DNA of 20,792 nt from an uncultured Eubacterium sp. (GTDB lineage Bacteria; Bacillota; Clostridia; Lachnospirales; Lachnospiraceae), in assembly GCA_904502145.1 (NCBI GenBank), contig CAJGDH010000006.1:1-20792 (forward strand), read 5' to 3'. Positions 14,961-20,792 of the stretch are shown one piece after another. Below the pieces are notes generated by a model. The model did no database searches and had not been told where the DNA came from. It saw only the letters and a list, made by a program, of their open reading frames with translations. The translations under genes and the position numbers were made by a program. Each line of letters begins with the position of its first letter. Within the stretch, counting starts at the first letter, position 1.

Positions 14961-15041
14961 TGTTATCAGAAAAAACTGCTGTTCTGTGTCGGCAGATCAG
15001 CTTAAAACAGCAAGGTATTTTATATACAGGGGAGGATACAG

Positions 15042-15566
15042 ATGAGTAAGAAAATCGTTGTTATCACAGGAAGCCCACGTGCAAAAGGCAACTCCAATAC
15101 GATCGCTGCTGCTTTTATGAGCGGAGCTATCGCTGCGGGTAATGAAGTAGAAGTATTTGATACCACCAAGGCTAAATTGGGCGGTTTTATGGGAACAGAC
15201 TGCAAGGAAGACAAAGAGCGGCTGGACAAGCTGCTGGGATGGGCAGATGTGATGGTTCTCGTTTCCCCCTTGTACTGGAAAGGTTTCTCCGCACAGATCA
15301 AGCTGGCCATCGATGGTTTTGTTCAGTATCTTTCCCCCAACGGAAGAGAAAGGCTGTCTGTAAAGGAAATCGCCCTGATCGCCACAGGCAAGAGCCCCGA
15401 CGGTTTCTCCTTCTATCCCATGGTGGAAGAATACAAGCATATCGTTGAGATGCTTGGCCTTGAGAACAAATTTACCCTCTTATGTCCGTGTCTCGCCGGT
15501 GAAGGAGATGTGGAGAAGCGCCCGATCCTTCTCGAGACAGCAGTAAAATACGGCATGGAGATCTGA
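15042..15566 (+). CDS. Flavodoxin-fold NAD(P)H:FMN reductase-family protein, second copy
   Basis: 174 residues, a clear paralogue of the protein at 12754. Shared blocks include VITGSPRAKGNSNT (7-20), GNEVEVFD (33-40), LLGWADVMVLVSPLYWKG (64-81) and the AGEGDVE end segment. The FMN phosphate loop and the second flavin segment (SPLYWKGFSAQIKLAIDGF, 75-93) are intact; the cysteine cluster of iron-sulfur flavoproteins is absent, with a single C54 there. ATG 15042 follows GGGGAGG. It sits downstream of the AhpF-like gene but has its own promoter, and it is joined to the next gene by a 3-base gap. A role in moving electrons between NAD(P)H, flavin and the island's other redox proteins is inferred. 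Confidence 0.88.
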   Translation: MSKKIVVITGSPRAKGNSNTIAAAFMSGAIAAGNEVEVFDTTKAKLGGFMGTDCKEDKERLDKLLGWADVMVLVSPLYWKGFSAQIKLAIDGFVQYLSPNGRERLSVKEIALIATGKSPDGFSFYPMVEEYKHIVEMLGLENKFTLLCPCLAGEGDVEKRPILLETAVKYGMEI

Positions 15567-15569
15567 TCC

Positions 15570-16082
15570 ATGAATGATATGATCCGTGTATCCGATACTT
15601 CCGTCATGTATCAGGGGGTACAGCCGGCTGTACTGATCAGCAAAGGCAAGGTCCGATATTGTCAGATCAGGGGAGAGTTTAAGAATGATGCCATCCGTCT
15701 GACCTATCAGATCGATATGAAAGCATCCTACGTGAAAAAGTGCGGTATGGATCTGGTGAAGGACAGGCAGGCGATCATTCAGAAGAGAGGGAAAGATTTC
15801 TTTATCCTTTTCGACAGTATCTCCCAGGATTTTACCGTGGGCGACGACGGTAAACGCAGGGTGGAAAGATCAGTCAGAAAACCGGATTATTCCTATACCT
15901 TCCGCTTCGAAGAGCTGGATGAAGAACAGGTGGTCCGGGATACGATCAGCACCAACGCCAGGGATGTGTTTAACGGCATCTTAAAACAGTACGGGATCAG
16001 GGGCGAGGCAGACGGTAACCCGTCCGATTCCTATATGGCTTCCTGGAAGATTGGTCATCCTGAGAGCGAGATAAAAAAATAA
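15570..16082 (+). CDS. Conserved-looking protein of unknown function
   Basis: 170 residues; I do not recognise the family. It has no signal peptide, membrane segment or metal-binding motif. The chain begins with a beta-rich part (MYQGVQPAVLISKGKVRYC, then IRLTYQIDMKASYV), continues through a basic region (DLVKDRQAIIQKRGKDFF, GKRRVERSVRKPD), and ends with a helical part (RDVFNGILKQYGI). The start is three bases after the flavoprotein stop, with a weak GGAG upstream and an alternative ATG at 15579, so translation is probably coupled. A strong terminator follows, making the pair a two-gene operon. Confidence 0.72.
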   Translation: MNDMIRVSDTSVMYQGVQPAVLISKGKVRYCQIRGEFKNDAIRLTYQIDMKASYVKKCGMDLVKDRQAIIQKRGKDFFILFDSISQDFTVGDDGKRRVERSVRKPDYSYTFRFEELDEEQVVRDTISTNARDVFNGILKQYGIRGEADGNPSDSYMASWKIGHPESEIKK

Positions 16083-16090
16083 GCCGTTTT

Positions 16091-16126
16091 AAGACTGCCG
16101 TATCCGATCATGCGGCAGTCTTTTTT
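16091..16126 (+). terminator. Rho-independent terminator
   Basis: AAGACTGCCG (16091-16100) pairs with CGGCAGTCTT (16113-16122) around a 12-base loop, in a T-run to 16126. It ends the flavoprotein operon. Confidence 0.88.
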
Positions 16127-16160
16127 GTACAAGAGCTTTGTTTTGATAAGGAGAATAAAT

Positions 16161-16385
16161 ATGGGAACGATTCTGGAAGGATTACGGTCATCCAATCTTC
16201 AAAAGTCGGTCATGGAAAATGAACGGGCAGCGCAGGAAGCTGCTCCGAAGAAACTGAAAGGAGTCTACCGCTGCAGGGTCTGCGGATACATTTTTGATGA
16301 ATCGCTGGAAGGGAAACCTTTTGAGACCCTGAAGGAATGCCCCATCTGCAGGCAGGGTCCCGGAGCCTTTCAGCAGGTCAGATAA
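16161..16385 (+). CDS. Small rubredoxin-like protein
   Basis: 74 residues from ATG 16161, chosen for the AAGGAG ribosome site eight bases upstream; an in-frame ATG at 16110 lies inside the terminator stem. Residues 1-33 are a helical, polar leader; 34-74 are a rubredoxin-like ribbon, YRCRVCGYIFDE then ECPICRQGPGAF, with ligands C38, C41, C60 and C63. It lacks the longer loop and several aromatic core residues of classic rubredoxin, resembling the ribbon of rubrerythrin-type proteins. The first nine residues of the ribbon (YRCRVCGY-F-DE pattern) nearly match the fusion protein at 11850-12431. It may carry electrons or bind zinc. It is followed 24 bases later by the esterase gene and no separate promoter is evident. 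Confidence 0.78.
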   Translation: MGTILEGLRSSNLQKSVMENERAAQEAAPKKLKGVYRCRVCGYIFDESLEGKPFETLKECPICRQGPGAFQQVR

Positions 16386-16409
16386 AGAGTAACCGTTAAG
16401 GGGGAAAAA

Positions 16410-17984
16410 ATGGGTAATCAGGAAAATTGGAAGTTTTTTAAAGGAACAAAAGAAAACTGGTTCTCCGCCGGGATCTACAACTGGATGGATCCCCGGGAAT
16501 TCAAAGAGTATCCCCAGCTCCGCAAAAATTGTGATGTCACTTATCTCCAGAAGGCTCTGGCACCCCTGCTTAATTTTGTGGTGATGGATGTGCGTTTTTT
16601 TGAATCAGGGACCTATCAGGAGGAAGGGAAACCCTTGCTGGACAATATCCCTGCTTTTTGGCTGGTCAGGCTGAAACAGATCCTGTCCGACAAGCATACC
16701 GCCAATATCCGGGTATTTCTGCCCCTCCGGTGGAATGAACGTTTTATGGGGATCGCAGGTGCAGGTTCCAATCTGGAGACGGACTGGGACAAGGAACAGA
16801 CCACAAATCTTACTTCCTGGCCCATGGCGGTGAGGAACGGCTTTGCCTGTGTGGTCAATGACGGTTCCACGGGAATGTTCGTGGATGCCAGCTGGGGATT
16901 TAAAAATGATCGCAGCCTGGACTGGGATATGATCGAATACTGGGCTTTTTCCGGGACACATGTGATCACACTGATGGCAAAAAAGATCGTGGAGACCGCC
17001 TATGGTCAAAAAATCTACAAAAGCTATATGCACGGGACCTCCGGCGGTGCCAGGCAGATCATGGCTGAAGCGCAGAGATATCCCGGAGATTATGATGGTC
17101 TCTGGGCGGACGGGCCCCTCTATGATTATTATAATATGATGTTCTCCTGCCTCTGGGCAGCTTTGGTCTTCTACAACGAACCTCACAAGGTATCCCTGAA
17201 GAAATATCAGGCTGCGAAGAATCTGGCCAGGCGCATGTCTTCAGGACTGAAGGGTGCCTTTGATCTTAATGAACCGTCATGGAGACGGTATCTGGACATT
17301 CTTTCCGGACTGGAATCGGAGGACGGCCAGATAAGCAAGGAAGATCTCCGGGTCATGATCAAGGTGTGGAACGGCCCGGTCATGTCCGACGGGACGAGGA
17401 TCACCTACGGGTTCGGTCCCGAGATCACCCAGTGGCCGGTGGGACCAAGGCAATTCGGATATCTCAGGCTGAAGGAGAATGGTGAACCGTCCCTGATCCC
17501 CTTTGCCCTCCAGCTTTTCCGCTGGATGGTCAGAGATCCGGACTGGGACTTCAGAACATGTACCTACAAGGAATTTGAGGACCTGTATCTGACCCATAAG
17601 AAAGAGTTTGAACGGTTTTCCACCTATGATCCGGATCTGAGGAAGCTGGCTGCATCCGGCGGAAAACTGATCATCACCCACGGGACGGGAGACCACATCG
17701 TCCCCAACAGACTTACTCTGGATTATTATAAGATGGTCTGCGGTTATTTCTCCTCTGAGGAGGAGACCATGAAGAATATCCGTGTCTTCTTCCCGGAATT
17801 CGGGGGACACGCACTCTTTGACTGGGACGGACCCAATGTGACCAATGCCTCCGGTTTCCGGGCCTTGATGGACTGGGTGGAGAAGGGGAAAGCCCCGGAC
17901 CGTCTCAACACTCTAAAATATGATTTCATCCATGATGAGGTTCTGGAGAAAGGCCTTGTCAATGTATATCAGGGCGGGTTGTAA
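16410..17984 (+). CDS. Tannase/feruloyl-esterase-like alpha/beta hydrolase
   Basis: 524 residues, matching the tannase family (bacterial and fungal feruloyl esterases and tannases) in plan. Visible landmarks: PLRWNERFMGIAGAG (105-119), the counterpart of the family's WN-RFLG-G-GG stretch; FSGTHVITLMAKKIVETAYG (180-199); the nucleophile elbow HGTSGGARQIMAEAQRYPGDYDG (208-230) with Ser211; acid Asp428 in ITHGTGDHIVP; and base His467 in FGGHALFDWDGP. The classical elbow is GCSxGG with a cysteine next to the serine; here it is GTSGG, so the usual active-site disulfide is missing. There is no signal peptide, so it acts inside the cell, on small ester-linked compounds that have been imported. GGGGG precedes ATG 16410. 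Substrate is unknown. Confidence 0.78.
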   Translation: MGNQENWKFFKGTKENWFSAGIYNWMDPREFKEYPQLRKNCDVTYLQKALAPLLNFVVMDVRFFESGTYQEEGKPLLDNIPAFWLVRLKQILSDKHTANIRVFLPLRWNERFMGIAGAGSNLETDWDKEQTTNLTSWPMAVRNGFACVVNDGSTGMFVDASWGFKNDRSLDWDMIEYWAFSGTHVITLMAKKIVETAYGQKIYKSYMHGTSGGARQIMAEAQRYPGDYDGLWADGPLYDYYNMMFSCLWAALVFYNEPHKVSLKKYQAAKNLARRMSSGLKGAFDLNEPSWRRYLDILSGLESEDGQISKEDLRVMIKVWNGPVMSDGTRITYGFGPEITQWPVGPRQFGYLRLKENGEPSLIPFALQLFRWMVRDPDWDFRTCTYKEFEDLYLTHKKEFERFSTYDPDLRKLAASGGKLIITHGTGDHIVPNRLTLDYYKMVCGYFSSEEETMKNIRVFFPEFGGHALFDWDGPNVTNASGFRALMDWVEKGKAPDRLNTLKYDFIHDEVLEKGLVNVYQGGL

Positions 17985-17994
17985 ACCCGCCTTT
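17973..17994 (+). terminator. Short terminator overlapping the stop codon of the esterase gene
   Basis: GGCGGGTT (17973-17980) and AACCCGCC (17984-17991) form a perfect 8-bp stem with a 3-base loop that contains most of the TAA stop; only TTTAT follows, so it may be weak. Confidence 0.5.
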
Positions 17995-18016
17995 ATCTTA
18001 AGAGGGCAATATCTGA

Positions 18017-18045
18017 TTGTCCGCCGAAATGAATCATGGTATATT
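18017..18045 (+). promoter_or_regulatory. Promoter of the serine hydrolase and sugar transport genes
   Basis: TTGTCC (18017-18022), 17 bases, then TATATT (18040-18045). RNA would start near 18052, just before the AAGGAAGG ribosome site, which rules out start codons at 18017 and 18029. Confidence 0.6.
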
Positions 18046-18067
18046 TTTTAGTAAGGAAGGGATGTTT

Positions 18068-19297
18068 TTGTACAAAGCAGTAATGACAGATCCGGCTAAA
18101 GCCGGTATCTCCCCGGAAAGCCTGGGATATATCGACGGGGTCATGCAGCGGGCCATCGACGAAAAGGTGATGAAAGGCATGGTCACCCTGGTGGCCCGAA
18201 AAGGGAAGATCGTACAGCTTAAAGCCTACGGTCATGCGGATGAGGGCGTTCCCATGAGAGAGGATGCGGTGTTCCGGCTGGCTTCCATGTCAAAAACAGT
18301 GGGTGCCGCCGCTCTTATGCAGCTTTTTGACCGGGGGTTGGTCATGCCCTCTGACCCGGTTTCCGAATATCTGCCCGGGTTTCACAAGACCAGGGTGGCA
18401 TCGATCGATCCCACCGGCTGTATCAGTCTTGAGGAACCGGAGAGGGAGATCACCATCCATGACCTTCTGACCATGCGGTCAGGGATCACCCCCATCAACC
18501 GTGCCTACGAGATCATGGATCCGGTGAAGATCTTCTGCGCGGACCGTTACCGGGAAGCGGGGATCATCGATACCATGCATCCTCTGAATGAAACCATCGG
18601 GGACGTCTGCGACAGGCTGGCAGGGCTGCCTGTAGCATCCCAGCCCGGCAGCAGGTGGGATTATTCCAACCTGTCCTCCATCGTTCTCGGCAGAGTAGTG
18701 GAAATCGTATCCGGGCAGGATCTCCTGTCCTATCTCAAGGACCATATCTTCGATCCGCTGGAGATGGAGGAGACAACCTTTTTCCCGGACAGCAGGCTCT
18801 ATGACCGCATTCCGGCAGTGTTTGCCTGCGGAAGTATGGAGAGGCTGGACGGTCTGGATGTTCCGGGTACGGACGATACGCAGCTGGCCAGGGGGCCGTC
18901 GAAGAAATATTACAATATAGCCGCCGGTCTCCACGGAACCATCCTTGATTATTATCATTTTACGGAGATGCTGCGTTGCGGCGGCACTTTCCGGGGACGC
19001 AGAGTCCTGAGCAGGAATGCGGTAGACCTGATGACCCGGAACCATATCGGCCGGGAGAGGACCTACCTCTACGGACACGGCTGGGGTTACATGGTAAATG
19101 TGCAGGAAGAAGTCAATACGATGTTTAATTACATGGGACACGGGTCCTACGGATGGCACGGATACTGGGGGAGTGTCTTCAATATCTGGCCGGAAAAGGA
19201 CATGACCGCCATCATGATCTCACAGGTATCCCCCGTGCTGCCTTCATGGAAGCCTCAGGAGAGATTCCTGAATGTGGTGGCCGGATCCCTTGTATAA
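18068..19297 (+). CDS. Class C beta-lactamase-like serine hydrolase (family S12)
   Basis: 409 residues from TTG 18068, chosen because AAGGAAGG (18053-18060) is seven bases upstream and the promoter's RNA start is near 18052; ATG 18062 is only one base from that site. The protein is a penicillin-binding-protein/beta-lactamase-fold hydrolase: nucleophile motif S73-MS-K76 (in LASMSKT), second motif Y199-S-N201 (RWDYSNLSS), and a late glycine-histidine segment (GHGSYGWHGYWG, 357-368) in the place of the third motif. Members cleave esters or amides of varied compounds, seldom beta-lactams. There is no signal peptide, so it is cytoplasmic. The sugar-binding protein gene follows 34 bases later. With the esterase upstream it may release sugars or acids from imported esters (inference). 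Confidence 0.85.
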   Translation: MYKAVMTDPAKAGISPESLGYIDGVMQRAIDEKVMKGMVTLVARKGKIVQLKAYGHADEGVPMREDAVFRLASMSKTVGAAALMQLFDRGLVMPSDPVSEYLPGFHKTRVASIDPTGCISLEEPEREITIHDLLTMRSGITPINRAYEIMDPVKIFCADRYREAGIIDTMHPLNETIGDVCDRLAGLPVASQPGSRWDYSNLSSIVLGRVVEIVSGQDLLSYLKDHIFDPLEMEETTFFPDSRLYDRIPAVFACGSMERLDGLDVPGTDDTQLARGPSKKYYNIAAGLHGTILDYYHFTEMLRCGGTFRGRRVLSRNAVDLMTRNHIGRERTYLYGHGWGYMVNVQEEVNTMFNYMGHGSYGWHGYWGSVFNIWPEKDMTAIMISQVSPVLPSWKPQERFLNVVAGSLV

Positions 19298-19331
19298 AGA
19301 AGATTCAACCTGCAGGAAAGGAAGCGAAAAA

Positions 19332-20510
19332 ATGAAAAAAACATACCGAACTATGAGATGTGGAAGAAAAAACGGTCTTATTCTGTCCCTGATCATGGCT
19401 TTGATCATGATCTGTACGGCCTGCGGTTCATCTTCAGGAACTTCCCGGGATGCGGAGAAAGCGACCATGGATGTTACTGTCTCCGAGAAGGGGGAGGCCG
19501 TCAATGAGGATTTCAGCAAAAATGCGAATGTCAACCGTGCCAGTGAATATGCCAAGAATGAACTGGAGCTCCCGGTAAAGGAGATCGGAAGACAGATATC
19601 CACGGATGTCAAGGCGGACAAGGATTACCGTATCGTCGTTATGACAAGGAATTCCACCAACCCCTATATGATCGGTATGTGGTCGGGCGGCCAGCAGGCC
19701 GGAAAGGACCTCGGATGCAAGGTGGAGACTTTGTCTCCTTCCACCCAGGATTCCATCGAAGAGCAGATCTCCATCATGGAATCCATGATGGAGGAAGGTG
19801 TGGACGGATTTGTTATCCATCCCTCGGATTCCAAAGGGATCCAGCCGGTGATAGATCTGGCCAACGAGAAGGGAATTCCCGTGGCTGCCATAGGCACATG
19901 CCCCGATACCGGTGCCTTTATGCGGACCGGTGTGGATTATTACGAAACCGGTTACCTGGTAACCAAAGAACTCTGTGAAGCCGCAGGGGGAAAAGGCAAG
20001 GTAATCGTTCTTGAAGGTCCTGCGGGAGTCCAGAATATGGAGGAGCGTAAATCCGGTATCCTGGATGCGGTCGCCGATTATCCGGATATGGAAGTGGTGG
20101 CTTCCCAGACAGCCAACTGTAAACGGACAGAGGGAATGCAGGTCATGGAGAACCTGCTCCAGAACAAGGATGTGGCCGACGGGCTGACCGTGGTGGCCAG
20201 CTGTAATGACGAGATGTCCCTCGGGGCCATCCAGGCTCTGAAAGCCCAGAAGATCAAAGGGGTCTTTGTGGGCGGCGCCGACGGTTCCAAAGATGCTTCC
20301 CAGGCGGTTCTGGCCGGAGACCTCTACTGTACCTACAATACTGATCCCTATGGTTCGACCTACCTGGCTGTCACCTACCTGGTTCAGTATCTGAACGACG
20401 GGACCCTGCCGGAAGAATACTTCGTTCCCTTCCCTTCAGAGAGGCATGATCCCCTGATCACTTCGGAAAATGTACAGGATTATATTGATAACTACCGTTG
20501 GTTTGAATAG
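19332..20510 (+). CDS. Sugar ABC transporter substrate-binding lipoprotein (RbsB/Peripla_BP_4 type)
   Basis: 392 residues from ATG 19332, with AAAGGAAG upstream; the region before it includes the end of the previous gene. Lipoprotein signal: hydrophobic stretch 16-27 then ICTAC with lipid cysteine 31. A linker of about 60 residues leads to a type I periplasmic-binding fold at about 98-392: strands YRIVVMTRNSTNPYMIGMWSG, VDGFVIHPSDSKGI, GIPVAAIGT, the hinge motif KVIVLEGPAGVQNMEERKSG, VASCNDEMSLGAIQAL and VGGADGSKDASQAVLAG. These are the usual ribose/galactose-type sugar-binding segments. It would capture a sugar or sugar derivative outside and feed the ABC importer whose ATPase starts at 20537. 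The 30-base distance to that gene indicates one operon. The ligand is not known. Confidence 0.92.
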   Translation: MKKTYRTMRCGRKNGLILSLIMALIMICTACGSSSGTSRDAEKATMDVTVSEKGEAVNEDFSKNANVNRASEYAKNELELPVKEIGRQISTDVKADKDYRIVVMTRNSTNPYMIGMWSGGQQAGKDLGCKVETLSPSTQDSIEEQISIMESMMEEGVDGFVIHPSDSKGIQPVIDLANEKGIPVAAIGTCPDTGAFMRTGVDYYETGYLVTKELCEAAGGKGKVIVLEGPAGVQNMEERKSGILDAVADYPDMEVVASQTANCKRTEGMQVMENLLQNKDVADGLTVVASCNDEMSLGAIQALKAQKIKGVFVGGADGSKDASQAVLAGDLYCTYNTDPYGSTYLAVTYLVQYLNDGTLPEEYFVPFPSERHDPLITSENVQDYIDNYRWFE

Positions 20511-20536
20511 ATTTTCCATAAAATCGGAACACAAAA

Positions 20537-20792
20537 ATGACAGATATATTGAAGAATACGGAAACGGTTGCCCCGGTGGAACCAATCCTTCAATTGAATA
20601 ATCTATCCAAAGCATTCCCTGGGGTAAAGGCCCTGCAGAGCATAGACTTTGCCCTTTACCCCGGGGAAGTCCATGTTCTAGCGGGGGAGAACGGCGCCGG
20701 AAAGAGTACGCTGACCAAATGTATCCTGGGGGTATATCCTCCGGATGAAGGCCGGATCATTTTCCGGGGGGAAGAAGTACATTTCCGGAATA
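20537..20792 (+). CDS. Sugar ABC transporter ATPase (RbsA/MglA type), 5' part
   Basis: The first 85 residues, cut by the window end. From ATG 20537: a short leader, then LNNLSKAFPGVKALQSIDF and the Walker A GENGAGKST (about 57-65), followed by VYPPDEGRIIFRGEEV. This is the beginning of the first nucleotide-binding domain of the doubled RbsA/MglA/XylG ATPases, which are about 500 residues. It powers uptake through the permease that should lie beyond the window. The ribosome site is weak (GGAAC). Confidence 0.9.
   Translation, partial: MTDILKNTETVAPVEPILQLNNLSKAFPGVKALQSIDFALYPGEVHVLAGENGAGKSTLTKCILGVYPPDEGRIIFRGEEVHFRN

Overview
The window looks like chromosome from an anaerobic Gram-positive clostridium, most like the Lachnospiraceae of the gut. 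The reasons are strong AGGAGG-type ribosome sites, lipoproteins with Firmicutes lipoboxes, a desulfoferrodoxin, rubredoxin-like proteins, an anaerobe-type AhpF-like flavoenzyme, and tightly packed operons at roughly 50% GC. Genus is inference. I see no tRNA, rRNA, CRISPR array, IS element, phage gene or origin.

Region 1 (1-5909) is an oligopeptide/dipeptide-type ABC importer operon read rightward. It holds the 3' end of the substrate-binding protein gene, an intergenic hairpin region with a perfect 28-bp palindrome, then oppB, oppC, oppD, oppF and a small single-helix membrane protein. OppC is unusual: about 210 extra residues sit outside the membrane after its first helix. A strong terminator ends the operon at 5950-5997.

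Region 2 (6000-11830) holds separately transcribed genes: a secreted leucine-rich-repeat protein with a basic C-terminal domain; desulfoferrodoxin (superoxide reductase) with a clear promoter; a small lipoprotein; a leftward CbiZ-like adenosylcobinamide amidohydrolase with a 150-residue extension; a DUF218 membrane protein divergent from it; and a larger lipoprotein. Most are bounded by readable promoters and terminators.

Region 3 (11850-16385) is the most unusual part, a compact redox-flavoured island. Leftward is a protein that fuses a rubredoxin-like zinc/iron ribbon to a serine-recombinase fold that has lost its catalytic residues. Rightward are two paralogous flavodoxin-fold proteins flanking an AhpF-like disulfide reductase whose double-thioredoxin domain is at the C terminus instead of the N terminus, then an unknown 170-residue protein, a terminator, and a 74-residue protein with nearly the same ribbon as the fusion protein.

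Region 4 (16161-20792) appears catabolic: a tannase/feruloyl-esterase-like alpha/beta hydrolase, a class-C beta-lactamase-like serine hydrolase with its own promoter, a sugar-type periplasmic-binding lipoprotein, and the start of an RbsA/MglA-type sugar ABC ATPase cut off by the window end. A reasonable inference is import and ester hydrolysis of sugar- or phenolic-ester-type compounds, but the substrate cannot be read from sequence.
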